Shown: positions 17,203 to 25,589 of the stretch, one piece after another
How the letters are laid out: each line of letters opens with the position of its first letter
How positions within the stretch are numbered: position 1 is the first letter of the stretch
From: an uncultured Lachnospiraceae bacterium
GTDB taxonomy: Bacteria; Bacillota; Clostridia; Lachnospirales; Lachnospiraceae
NCBI GenBank assembly: GCA_947169385.1
Contig: CAMVPR010000007.1
Location: 18,466-82,465 of the forward strand
DNA length: 64,000 bases
Reading direction: 5' to 3'
Translations under genes and position numbers: made by a program
Notes under the pieces: generated by a model
Databases searched by the model: none
What the model was told of the DNA's origin: nothing
The model's input: only the letters and a program-made list of their open reading frames with translations

Positions 17203-17997
17203 ATGAGACGCATAGTATTATTGTTTGCCACAGTGCTATTTGTTAGCGTTCTATATGGTTGTGGTGACAAGAATCCTCTCACAGAGGAGGAGAGTTCACT
17301 TATAGCAGAATATGCGGCTCATACTGTACTCCAAGGTGACCCTGAATATGACAGAAGGCTTATAATGCCGGAGAGCGCAGATGCGAGTGCCGATTCGAGT
17401 TCTGATGCTAGTGAGGATGTTACCACAACAGAAGAACCTTCGACTACTGAGACTCTTGCAGAGGCAACTACAGAGAGTAATTCTTCAGATGGTGGTTCAG
17501 GTGACTCAGGTAACTCATCTGATGGTGATCAGACAGGCAGCAACGGTAACGGTGGACCGGGAGTCCCTACTTCCAATGTAACCAAGGATCTTTCATCTGC
17601 ATTTAGCAAGCTTAATCTTAAGGCAACCTACAACGGCTATTATTTCGCCAAGAAATATGGTGATAAGAACGCAAGTAGTGCTGATATTACACCTATCAAC
17701 GGTGGTCAGCTCCTGATAGTCAAGGTTAAGCTCAAGAATATAGGCAAGGATACAGCATCTGTCAATATGCTTGATTACAATTACAGATATTCGGTAACTC
17801 TAGATACAGGTACTACATATTCATTGCTTACAGTTCTTGATGATGACATATCAGTGTTCCAGGGAAGCATTAAGGCTGGTAAGAGTCGTAATGTAGTTGC
17901 GATATTTGAGGTGCCTCAGGGTATAAGTAAGCCGGGTGACGGCGCAACATTCAATGTCAGCAATGGTCAATCAGAGATTTCTGTGGCTTTGCAATAA
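17203..17997 (+). CDS. Lipoprotein with Ser/Glu/Thr/Gly-rich linker and DUF4352-like domain
   Basis: The lipobox VLYGC puts the lipidated Cys at residue 20. After a short helical region comes a disordered linker (about 60-125) made of Ser, Asp, Glu, Thr and Gly, then a beta-rich domain (about 130-264) whose pattern, VKVKLKNIGKDTASVN and VVAIFEVPQG, resembles the extracellular immunoglobulin-like DUF4352/DUF5067 families. The linker probably holds the domain away from the membrane. Has its own promoter; cheV follows by 23 bases. Function unknown; a surface binding role is inferred. Confidence 0.75.
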   Translation: MRRIVLLFATVLFVSVLYGCGDKNPLTEEESSLIAEYAAHTVLQGDPEYDRRLIMPESADASADSSSDASEDVTTTEEPSTTETLAEATTESNSSDGGSGDSGNSSDGDQTGSNGNGGPGVPTSNVTKDLSSAFSKLNLKATYNGYYFAKKYGDKNASSADITPINGGQLLIVKVKLKNIGKDTASVNMLDYNYRYSVTLDTGTTYSLLTVLDDDISVFQGSIKAGKSRNVVAIFEVPQGISKPGDGATFNVSNGQSEISVALQ

Positions 17998-18020
17998 ATG
18001 AAACAATAGGAGGGCTTTTG

Positions 18021-18938
18021 ATGGAGACTAATATCTTACTTGAAAGTGGAACTAATGAGTTAGAGATTTTGGAATTTATGATAGGTAACAATCACTACGG
18101 TATTAACGTAGCTAAGGTTAGGGAGATTTTATCATATCAGCCGATTACACCAGTACCTAACGCACATCCTTTTATCGAAGGCCTGTTTATGCCGCGTGAT
18201 GATATTATTACCGTTATAGACCTTGCAAGAGCGCTTAGTCTGCCTTCAGTGCAGAATCCAACTGACATGCTCATTGTAACCAACTTTAATAATTTGAATA
18301 TCGCATTCCATGTTCATCAGGTTGTTGGTATTCACAGAGTATCCTGGGCAGAGGTTAACAAGCCGGATCGTACAGTTAACTCTACAGAGAACAGTGCATC
18401 TACCGGTATTTTGAAGTTTACCGATAAGCTTATCATTATTCTTGACTTCGAGAAGATTGTATCAGATATCAGTCCTGAGACTTCTCTTAAGATGTCAGAC
18501 ATTGACAAGATGGGAGAGCGCGAGCGTAACGATTCTAAGGTACTTATCGCTGAGGATTCTCCACTTCTTAGCAAGCTTATCCAGGATTCACTTCATAAGG
18601 CAGGTTACACCAACCTTATTATGTGCAACAATGGTCAGGAAGCTTGGGACAAGCTTGTACAATGGAATAATGTGGGTGATGATATTTACAATCATGTTAA
18701 GCTTGTTATCACAGATATTGAGATGCCACTTATGGATGGACATCGTCTATGTAAGCTTATAAGAGACAGACATGAGTTTGATAAGCTTCCGATTATGATA
18801 TTCTCATCTCTTATCAATGATGAGATGCGTCGTAAGGGAGAGAGCTTAGGTGTTAATGCACAGATTACCAAGCCAGAGATTGGTAAGCTTGTAGGTGTTA
18901 TGGATAATCTCATTAAAGAGACGTATGACAGCGAATAA
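18021..18938 (+). CDS. cheV: Chemotaxis coupling protein CheV (CheW-receiver fusion)
   Basis: The N-terminal half (about 10-150) is a CheW-like coupling domain (GINVAKVREIL, then FIEGLFMPRDDIITVIDL), and the C-terminal half (about 173-300) a receiver with VLIAEDS, the phosphoacceptor Asp in LVITDIEMPLMDG and a K in QITKPE. CheV links chemoreceptors to CheA and tunes adaptation. No other chemotaxis or flagellar gene lies in the window, so partners must be elsewhere. The ATG at 18021 is chosen; TAGGAGGG lies 6 bases upstream, and a TTG three bases earlier is in frame. Confidence 0.93.
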   Translation: METNILLESGTNELEILEFMIGNNHYGINVAKVREILSYQPITPVPNAHPFIEGLFMPRDDIITVIDLARALSLPSVQNPTDMLIVTNFNNLNIAFHVHQVVGIHRVSWAEVNKPDRTVNSTENSASTGILKFTDKLIIILDFEKIVSDISPETSLKMSDIDKMGERERNDSKVLIAEDSPLLSKLIQDSLHKAGYTNLIMCNNGQEAWDKLVQWNNVGDDIYNHVKLVITDIEMPLMDGHRLCKLIRDRHEFDKLPIMIFSSLINDEMRRKGESLGVNAQITKPEIGKLVGVMDNLIKETYDSE

Positions 18939-18960
18939 TTTAGTCATATTTTCAAAATAT

Positions 18961-18992
18961 AGGGCTTATGCATTTGCATAAGCCCTTATTTT
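18961..18992 (+). terminator. Terminator after cheV
   Basis: AGGGCTTATGCA and TGCATAAGCCCT form a 12-bp inverted repeat, followed by TATTTTG. Confidence 0.85.
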
Positions 18993-19003
18993 GTGATACA
19001 ATG

Positions 19004-19033
19004 TTGAATGATTATGGTTTTATTTATTATATA
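19004..19033 (+). promoter_or_regulatory. Possible promoter for the long acidic membrane protein
   Basis: TTGAAT (19004-19009) with an 18-bp spacer to TATATA (19028-19033) inside a very AT-rich stretch; a second TATTAT lies at 19039. The AT-richness makes the exact choice unsure. Confidence 0.35.
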
Positions 19034-19063
19034 TATACTATTATATAGTGTGGGGATGGACTT

Positions 19064-21169
19064 ATGGCTGATGCTAATGATTTGACTGAGTTCGGGGAGA
19101 TTTTTGCAGATTACGATCCCGAAACTGAACAACTGAATACATTAGATGATGCAAATGATGCAATGTATGATTTGCTTGGCATGAGCCCGGAAGATAAGGA
19201 GAAGGCTCATAAGGAGCTTGCTGCAGAGGACAAGATTTTAGGTGGACCGGGGGATGAGTCAGGCTCGTCAGACAGTTCTGATGCTCCTAGTGAAGAGCCT
19301 GAGAAAGAGCTTACAATGAAGGAGAAGGCTGAAGCTGAGGCACTTGCTTTTATGAAGCAGGCTAATGCTGCTGCTCAAGAGGATAGTTCAACAGAGGAAG
19401 AAGCATCGAATGAAGAAGATCGTCTTAACAACATGCTTGATGACATTTTCTCTGAGGAAGAGGCTAACGCATCTGAGCCTCCTAATGCCACTGAGGACAA
19501 CTCGTCAATCTCTATTCAGGTTGAGGAAGAGGTGGAGCAGGCTGAACCGGAGCCAGAAGTTTCTATGCCTGCAGAGGAAGTTAGCGATGCTCCTTTAGAA
19601 GAGTCTGATATCTCAGAAGGTAGTGTTGATGTTCCACATGAGGCTGATATACAGCCTGAGGCTTCTGACCCTGCTGCTGAGCAAGAGATACCGGAGGCAG
19701 AAAGTGAAGCTGTTAGCACTGATGAACCTCAGCAAGCTGAAGTACAGGACGAGTCTATTGATGCTATAGAGCACATGAATTCTATCATCGACAGTGCAGC
19801 CGGTAATGCTGAAGTTTCAGATATGCCTGATATAGATGTATCGGAGATGGCTTCAGTACAGGATGCTCCTGAACCTAAGGGAGAGTTTAAGGTTGATATC
19901 TCTAATGTTGATATTGGAGAGTTCAAGGATGTAGATATATCAGACGATCTTCTTAATGAGATTGATCTCACAGAGGATTTGACACAAGGTCTTAATGTTG
20001 ATAGTGACCTTATGAATGATGATTCAACTCTTTCTAAGAGACAGCTTAAGAAGAAGCAGAAGGCAGAGATGAAGGCTGCCAAGAAAGCTGCCAAGGAAGC
20101 CAAGAAGTTAGAGAAGGCTGCCAAGAAGCTTAAGCCTGAGGACAAGGATCCGAATGATATTATTGCCGATATAGAGGAAGCTTTTGCCAATGATGATATA
20201 GTCGGCACAATGGAGAAGGTTGCGCAAGAAGGTGTTGAAGGTGCAGCTGAAGATTCCCTTAAAGATGTTGATCTTAACCAGTTTATCGGTGATAACGGCG
20301 GCGGTGAAGGACAAGCAGAAGAGAAGCTTTCCTTCAAAGAGAAGATGGTATTACTTCTCTTTGGCCCACCTGAGGAGGGAGATTATCCTACCGAAGAAGA
20401 GTTAGCTGCTAAGCAGGCTGCCAAAGAAGCTAAGATAGCTGCTAAAGAGCAGGCCAAGGAAGAGAAAGAACAGAAGAAGAAAGAAGCTCAAGAGGCCAAG
20501 GCATTAAAGAAGAGTCAGGCCAAGGAAGTTGCTGTTGTTAAGAAGGCGGTAGCTAAGGACAAGAAAACCAAGATTGCTGCTGAGGAAGAGGCTGAGGACG
20601 CTAGGGAGAAGAAGATTAATCCTAAGCAGGTCGTGACAACATTTGTAATACTTGCAGTGCTTGCAGCTACAGTAGTTTTGGGAACCAATGAATTCAACTA
20701 CCATATGGTTATCGCAAGGGCGACTAACTACTTTGAGATGCAGAAGTATCGCAAGGCTTACGATCAGATTGTTGGCGTTGATATCAAGGATAGAGATCAA
20801 GAGATTAAGGACAAGATTCTGTGCGTCATGTATGTTCAACAGCAGATTGATTCATATAACAACTTCTCTAAGCTTGAGATGTACGAGAACGCCTTGGATT
20901 CGCTTATTAAGGGAGTTAGGAAGTACAATGAGCACTATGAAGAGGCCAAGGCTATGGGTATTTCATCCGATCTTGATGGACTTCATGCGAAGATTGAGAA
21001 GGAACTTATGGATAACTACGGACTCAGCATGGAGGTTGTCAATGCATGGACCAAGCTTGATCAGGAGGATTACACGACTACTGTTCTTGATTATGTAGCC
21101 AATATGAATCTTAAAGACAATAACAGCATGTCTATGATAAATGATGACTTTTTGTTTACATTTGACTGA
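19064..21169 (+). CDS. Long acidic, low-complexity protein with one membrane segment
   Basis: Residues 1-320 are strongly acidic (Glu, Asp, Ser, Ala) with repeated short motifs such as VDISNVDIGEFKDVDIS. Two Lys/Ala-rich helical stretches (about 326-355 and 440-520, KAAKEAKK types) follow, likely coiled coil or single alpha-helices. One membrane segment lies near residues 523-541, and a helical domain of about 150 residues lies beyond it, with a repeat-like AYDQIVG / ALDSLIKG pattern suggestive of TPR-like helices. No signal peptide, so the acidic part should be cytoplasmic. I recognise no family. Base use is like its neighbours. A scaffold role at the membrane is a guess. Confidence 0.75.
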   Translation: MADANDLTEFGEIFADYDPETEQLNTLDDANDAMYDLLGMSPEDKEKAHKELAAEDKILGGPGDESGSSDSSDAPSEEPEKELTMKEKAEAEALAFMKQANAAAQEDSSTEEEASNEEDRLNNMLDDIFSEEEANASEPPNATEDNSSISIQVEEEVEQAEPEPEVSMPAEEVSDAPLEESDISEGSVDVPHEADIQPEASDPAAEQEIPEAESEAVSTDEPQQAEVQDESIDAIEHMNSIIDSAAGNAEVSDMPDIDVSEMASVQDAPEPKGEFKVDISNVDIGEFKDVDISDDLLNEIDLTEDLTQGLNVDSDLMNDDSTLSKRQLKKKQKAEMKAAKKAAKEAKKLEKAAKKLKPEDKDPNDIIADIEEAFANDDIVGTMEKVAQEGVEGAAEDSLKDVDLNQFIGDNGGGEGQAEEKLSFKEKMVLLLFGPPEEGDYPTEEELAAKQAAKEAKIAAKEQAKEEKEQKKKEAQEAKALKKSQAKEVAVVKKAVAKDKKTKIAAEEEAEDAREKKINPKQVVTTFVILAVLAATVVLGTNEFNYHMVIARATNYFEMQKYRKAYDQIVGVDIKDRDQEIKDKILCVMYVQQQIDSYNNFSKLEMYENALDSLIKGVRKYNEHYEEAKAMGISSDLDGLHAKIEKELMDNYGLSMEVVNAWTKLDQEDYTTTVLDYVANMNLKDNNSMSMINDDFLFTFD

Positions 21170-21176
21170 TTATATG

Positions 21177-21208
21177 TCGCCGGTTTATAATCGGCGACTT
21201 TGACTTTT
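21177..21208 (+). terminator. Terminator-like hairpin before hisH
   Basis: GTCGCCG and CGGCGAC pair around a 8-base AT-rich loop, followed by TTTGACTTTT. The T-run is interrupted, so efficiency may be partial. Confidence 0.6.
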
Positions 21209-21228
21209 ATTACGAAAGGGGATACCTG

Positions 21229-21840
21229 ATGGTAGCGATTATTGATTATGATGCAGGCAATATAATGAGTGTTTATAAGGCCGTTGATCACTTTGGATAC
21301 GATGTTATCCTAACAAGGGACAGAGACGAGATTCTATCAGCTGACAAGGTTATACTTCCCGGAGTTGGTGCATTTAAAGATGCTATGGATAAGCTTAAAG
21401 AATATAATCTCGTAGATGTTATTAAAGAGGTTGTTTCTAAAGGCACACCTTTTCTTGGAATTTGCTTAGGACTACAGCTTTTGTTTGAGTCAAGCGATGA
21501 GTCGCCAAATGTTGACGGTTTGTGTCTTTTAAAGGGTAAGATCAAGAGGATACCTGACAAGGAAGGTCTAAAGATTCCTCATATGGGTTGGAACTCACTT
21601 GAGATTAAGCCGGATTCCCCTTTGTTTAAGGGTATTCCTGATGAGTCTTACGTTTATTTCGTCCACTCATATTATTTGGATGCACAAGATAAGAATATTG
21701 TGGCGGCTACTACTAATTATTCTGTTGATATAGACGCATCTGTTCATTCAGGCAATATCTACGCTTGTCAGTTCCATCCTGAGAAGAGCGGTACAGTAGG
21801 TCTTAATATACTTAAGAATTTCTTGGAATTGGAGGGCTAA
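21229..21840 (+). CDS. hisH: Imidazole glycerol phosphate synthase, glutaminase subunit
   Basis: HisH releases ammonia from glutamine for HisF in histidine and purine-precursor synthesis. The class I glutaminase triad is visible: the nucleophile Cys in [12 protein letters not shown] and the His and Glu in CQFHPEKSG. At 203 residues it has normal length. GAAAGGGG precedes the ATG. It is followed two bases later by hisF. No other histidine gene is in the window. Confidence 0.95.
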   Translation: MVAIIDYDAGNIMSVYKAVDHFGYDVILTRDRDEILSADKVILPGVGAFKDAMDKLKEYNLVDVIKEVVSKGTPFLGICLGLQLLFESSDESPNVDGLCLLKGKIKRIPDKEGLKIPHMGWNSLEIKPDSPLFKGIPDESYVYFVHSYYLDAQDKNIVAATTNYSVDIDASVHSGNIYACQFHPEKSGTVGLNILKNFLELEG

Positions 21841-21842
21841 CT

Positions 21843-22604
21843 ATGTTTACTAAGAGAATTATCCCTTGTCTTGATGTCAATAACGGAAGAGTTGTCAAAG
21901 GTATCAATTTCGTAGATTTAAGAGATGCAGGTGATCCTGTTGAAGTTGGTAAGGCTTATGATGAAGCCGGAGCAGATGAACTGGTATTTCTTGATATTAC
22001 TGCTTCTAGCGATGCCAGGAATACTGTCGTAGATATGGTTAGAAGAGTAGCTGAGACTGTGTTTATACCATTTACCGTAGGTGGAGGAATAAGAACAGTT
22101 GATGATTTTAAGACCATATTAAGAGAGGGCGCTGACAAGGTTTCGATTAATTCATCAGCAATCAACACGCCTGAGCTTATATCGGACGCTGCTATGAAGT
22201 TCGGTTCGCAATGTGTAGTAGTTGCAATTGACGCTAAGAGAAGAGCGGACGGTAGTGGTTGGAATATATATAAGAATGGCGGAAGGATTGATGTTGGTAT
22301 TGACGCGGTTGAATGGGCTATGAAGGTCAATAAGCTCGGAGCCGGTGAGATTCTTCTTACGAGTATGGATGGTGACGGAACCAAGGAAGGTTATGATATT
22401 GAGCTTACCAAGGCTATCTCTGACGCAGTTTCTATTCCTGTTATTGCATCCGGTGGTGCAGGCAAGCTTGAGCATTTTAAGGAAGCACTTACGGTAGGTG
22501 GCGCAGATGCTGCTTTGGCAGCTTCGTTATTCCACTATAAAGAGTTGGAGATTAGAGAAGTTAAAGAATACCTTAAGAATGAAGGTGTAAGCGTAAGATT
22601 ATAA
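21843..22604 (+). CDS. hisF: Imidazole glycerol phosphate synthase, cyclase subunit
   Basis: HisF is a TIM barrel that uses ammonia from HisH to convert PRFAR to imidazole glycerol phosphate and AICAR. The start [15 protein letters not shown], the first catalytic Asp in it, the phosphate-binding VGGGIR and IASGGAGK loops, and the second catalytic Asp in [15 protein letters not shown] are all present. The 253 residues match the family. It ends at a bidirectional terminator facing the minus-strand CNNM gene. Confidence 0.95.
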   Translation: MFTKRIIPCLDVNNGRVVKGINFVDLRDAGDPVEVGKAYDEAGADELVFLDITASSDARNTVVDMVRRVAETVFIPFTVGGGIRTVDDFKTILREGADKVSINSSAINTPELISDAAMKFGSQCVVVAIDAKRRADGSGWNIYKNGGRIDVGIDAVEWAMKVNKLGAGEILLTSMDGDGTKEGYDIELTKAISDAVSIPVIASGGAGKLEHFKEALTVGGADAALAASLFHYKELEIREVKEYLKNEGVSVRL

Positions 22605-22608
22605 TAAA

Positions 22609-22643
22609 AAAGGTCGATTAAGGATAGTCCCTAATCGACCTTT
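22609..22643. terminator. Bidirectional terminator between hisF and the CNNM gene
   Basis: AAAGGTCGATTA and TAATCGACCTTT are perfect 12-bp complements around an 11-base loop with A- and T-rich flanks on both sides, lying between two convergent genes. Confidence 0.85.
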
Positions 22644-22645
22644 CT

Positions 22646-23884
22646 TTATAGTACTTCAATTCTTACACGCTTCATGCGCTTCTTATCCATAGATAATACG
22701 GTGAACTTTAGATGCCCTTCTGTTGCGATTTCACCTTCTTCAGGTACATGGTCTAAGAGTTCGATTATGTGACCGCCTATGGATTCATATACATCAGAGG
22801 TTATATCAAGCTCTAATGAGTCATTTAAGTCATCAAGACGCATGCTCCCGTCAACCTCGTATACATTCTTCTGAACTTTTATGAGATCTTGTTCCTCGTC
22901 GGAATCGTACTCGTCTCTCAGTTCTCCGACAATCTCTTCAAGCAAGTCCTCCATGGTGACTATTCCTGCGGTAGCACCATATTCGTCAAGGATAATGGCC
23001 ATATTAGAATCGGCTTCTCTGATAACTGCCAAGAGATCGGAAGTCTTCTGAAACTCGGTTGTAAAATACGGCTGCCATAGTATCTCTCTTAAGTTGACTT
23101 CGTGATCTAAAGATAATTCAAAAAGTAGATCCTTGATATTAAGTACGCCTATTACCTTGTCGTCTTCCATGACAGGCATTCTTGTGTAATGATGTTCATC
23201 ATACACCTTGATTATATCTTCATAACTGTCAGTGATATCGACGGTAACAACGTCAATTCTGGGCGTCATGACGTCTTTGGCTTTGGTATCTCCAAAATCA
23301 AACACGTTGTTTATCATTTGCTTTTCTTCTTTTTCGATTACTCCGTCTTCGTGACTTTCTTCAACTAAGTATCTTAATTCGCGCTCACTCATTACCTTTT
23401 TAGCTTCGGGGTCAATTCGTAAAATGAAGAATACTCCCATGCTTATAGCATTTAATATCCATATAACAGGAGTTAAAGCATAAAACAAGAATAAAATGAT
23501 AGGAGAGTAGAGCATTGACATAGTCTCGCTCTTGGTAGTTGCCAGCGTCTTAGGTGTAATCTCTCCAAATATCAATATTACAAGTGTGAGTATACCTGTT
23601 GCAATACCTGTGGCGTATCCACCGATCTTGGCAGCTAGGATAGTAGTGATAGCTGACGCAGACAGGTTAACGATATTGTTTCCTATAAGTATTGTAGACA
23701 AAAGCTTACTCGGGTTGTTTATAAGTTTTAAAACCCATCTTGCAGAAGCTTTACCTTCTTCGGCCAAGGCAATCATCTTGGTGCGACTGACCATTGTTAA
23801 GGCAGTTTCTGCAGACGAGAAAAATGCTGATAATAGTATAAGTATAACAAGTGTTACAATCATTGATATTGAACTATTGTCCAA
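22646..23884 (-). CDS. CNNM/CBS-domain membrane protein (HlyC/CorC family)
   Basis: The N-terminal part (about 1-180) is the CNNM (DUF21) membrane domain with roughly four hydrophobic segments, then come two CBS domains (about 200-320, with MTPRIDVVTV and ARMPV-like TRMPVMEDD) and a CorC/HlyC domain (about 330-412, with ILDEYGATAGIVTMEDLLEEIVGE split over the CBS end). Family members are linked to Mg2+ or Co2+ efflux and were once called hemolysins; the exact ion here is not shown. It lies 11 bases behind the ABC-F gene on the same strand, so they are likely co-transcribed. corA is encoded 6 kb away. Confidence 0.88.
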   Translation of the reverse strand: MDNSSISMIVTLVILILLSAFFSSAETALTMVSRTKMIALAEEGKASARWVLKLINNPSKLLSTILIGNNIVNLSASAITTILAAKIGGYATGIATGILTLVILIFGEITPKTLATTKSETMSMLYSPIILFLFYALTPVIWILNAISMGVFFILRIDPEAKKVMSERELRYLVEESHEDGVIEKEEKQMINNVFDFGDTKAKDVMTPRIDVVTVDITDSYEDIIKVYDEHHYTRMPVMEDDKVIGVLNIKDLLFELSLDHEVNLREILWQPYFTTEFQKTSDLLAVIREADSNMAIILDEYGATAGIVTMEDLLEEIVGELRDEYDSDEEQDLIKVQKNVYEVDGSMRLDDLNDSLELDITSDVYESIGGHIIELLDHVPEEGEIATEGHLKFTVLSMDKKRMKRVRIEVL

Positions 23885-23895
23885 TTATTGTCCTC

Positions 23896-25527
23896 CTAGT
23901 CTTCTTCTTCCTCAATCATGTTCATTACCTGACGTTTTCTCGCCATCTCATCCGATGCAAGATACTCGTCGTATGTGGTAATTTTGTCGATGAGACCTGT
24001 CTGTGTAAGTTCCATGATACGGTTAGCGGTTGTCTGAACAAACTGGTGATCCTGACATGTGAAGAGCTCAACGCCCTTGAACTTGATAAGACCGTTGTTA
24101 AGCGCTGTGATAGATTCCATGTCAAGGTGGTTGGTAGGCTGATCAAGAAGTAATACATTAGCTCCGCTGATCATCATTTTAGAAAGCATACATCTTACTT
24201 TCTCTCCACCGGATAATACCTTAACCTTCTTGACACCGTCGTCTCCGGCGAAAAGCATTCTTCCTAAGAAACCTCTTACATAAGTAGCGTCTTTCTCCTC
24301 AGAGAACTGAGTTAACCAGTCTACGATTGTATCGTCACAATCGAAATCTTTGGTGTTATCAATAGGGAAGTAAGCCAAAGAAGTTGTAACTCCCCATTTG
24401 TATGTACCTTCATCAGGCTCTAAATCACCTGCAAGGATTCTGAAGAGGGTAGTAGTAGCTATTGTGTTAGGTCCGACAAATGCTATCTTGTCCTCTCTAC
24501 CAACTGTAAATGAAATGTTATCGAGCACTTTAACGCCGTCGATAGTCTTAGATAGATGCTCAACGGTAAGTACCTCGTTACCGATCTCTCTGTTAGGTCT
24601 GAAATCAATATATGGATATCTTCTTGAACTTGGTCTCATGTCGTCAAGCTCAATCTTCTCTAATGCACGCTTTCTAGATGTAGCCTGCTTAGACTTAGAA
24701 GCGTTAGCAGAGAAGCGGGAAATGAATTCCTGAAGCTCTTTGATCTTTTCTTCTTTCTTCTTGTTCTGCTCTTTCATTTGCTTAATCATAAGCTGACTTG
24801 ATTCGTACCAGAAGTCGTAGTTACCTGCATAAAGCTGAATCTTACCGTAATCTATATCAGCAATCATGGTACATACCTGATTAAGGAAATGTCTGTCATG
24901 AGATACAACAATTACAGTGTTATCAAAGTTAATCAAGAATTCCTCAAGCCAAGCGATAGCATCGAGATCCAAGTGGTTGGTAGGCTCGTCGAGAAGCAAA
25001 ATGTCAGGGTTACCGAACAAAGCCTTAGCAAGTAATACTTTAACCTTCATGTTACCGTCAAGAGTCTCCATAAGAGAGTAGTGAAGGTCGGTTGGAATAC
25101 CGAGACCGTTAAGAAGAGAAGCGGCGTCTGACTCTGCCTCCCATCCGTTCATGTTGGCGAATTCCTCCTCAAGCTCGGAAGCCTTGATTCCGTCTTCCTC
25201 GGTAAAGTCTTCCTTGGCGTAGATTGCCTCTTTCTCTTTCATGATGTCATAGAGTCTCTGATTACCCATGATAACTGTGTCTAAGACATTGAACTGATCG
25301 TACTTAAAGTGATTCTGCTCCAATACAGAAAGTCTTTCGCCCGGATCAATGATAACGTCACCATTGGTTGGCTCTAATTTGCCGCTTAAGATCTTCAGGA
25401 ATGTTGACTTACCTGCACCATTTGCACCGATTAAACCATAACAGTTACCAGGTGTAAACTTGATGTTAACATCCTCGAAAAGTGCTTTCTTACCTAGTCT
25501 TAAAGTAATGTTGATAGCTGAAATCAT
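23896..25527 (-). CDS. ABC-F ATPase, YbiT/YkpA-like, with one degenerate ATP site
   Basis: ABC-F proteins have two nucleotide-binding domains, no membrane part, and act on ribosomes. NBD1 has a normal Walker A (GANGAGKST, residues 34-42), Walker B LLLDEPTNHLD and H-loop VVSHDRHF, but its signature reads LDGNM instead of LSGGQ. NBD2 has a normal SGGEK signature, yet its Walker A reads GPNTIATTT (no Gly-Lys), its Walker B ends DQ instead of DE, and its H-loop reads CQDHQ with Gln for His. Because sites form between domains, this leaves one intact composite site and one dead site. The frame is unbroken and the Arm-linker region (about 240-310) is present. Follows the activase gene by 62 bases. 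Confidence 0.9.
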   Translation of the reverse strand: MISAINITLRLGKKALFEDVNIKFTPGNCYGLIGANGAGKSTFLKILSGKLEPTNGDVIIDPGERLSVLEQNHFKYDQFNVLDTVIMGNQRLYDIMKEKEAIYAKEDFTEEDGIKASELEEEFANMNGWEAESDAASLLNGLGIPTDLHYSLMETLDGNMKVKVLLAKALFGNPDILLLDEPTNHLDLDAIAWLEEFLINFDNTVIVVSHDRHFLNQVCTMIADIDYGKIQLYAGNYDFWYESSQLMIKQMKEQNKKKEEKIKELQEFISRFSANASKSKQATSRKRALEKIELDDMRPSSRRYPYIDFRPNREIGNEVLTVEHLSKTIDGVKVLDNISFTVGREDKIAFVGPNTIATTTLFRILAGDLEPDEGTYKWGVTTSLAYFPIDNTKDFDCDDTIVDWLTQFSEEKDATYVRGFLGRMLFAGDDGVKKVKVLSGGEKVRCMLSKMMISGANVLLLDQPTNHLDMESITALNNGLIKFKGVELFTCQDHQFVQTTANRIMELTQTGLIDKITTYDEYLASDEMARKRQVMNMIEEEED

Positions 25528-25552
25528 AATAAAATCCTCTCTTTATTGTTAT

Positions 25553-25568
25553 TCAGGGTAATCCCTGA
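25553..25568 (-). other. Small hairpin between activase and ABC-F genes
   Basis: TCAGGG and CCCTGA pair around a 4-base loop. There is no T-run on the minus strand, so it is not a classical terminator; it might influence mRNA stability. Confidence 0.35.
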
Positions 25569-25589
25569 TAATATCATATGTAATATCGA

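Noticed and set aside
19516..20337. Long minus-strand open frames inside the acidic membrane protein gene
   Set aside because: Their Ser/Leu-rich products are the mirror of GAA/GAG/GCT-rich coding sequence; no ribosome site or family likeness.
22646..23884. Hemolysin toxin
   Set aside because: The old hemolysin label for the CNNM/CBS family is not supported by sequence; the domains point to ion transport.
24430..24490. Sequencing error as the cause of the odd second Walker A in the ABC-F gene
   Set aside because: The frame stays open, several separate codons differ, and the matching losses in Walker B and H-loop lie hundreds of bases away.
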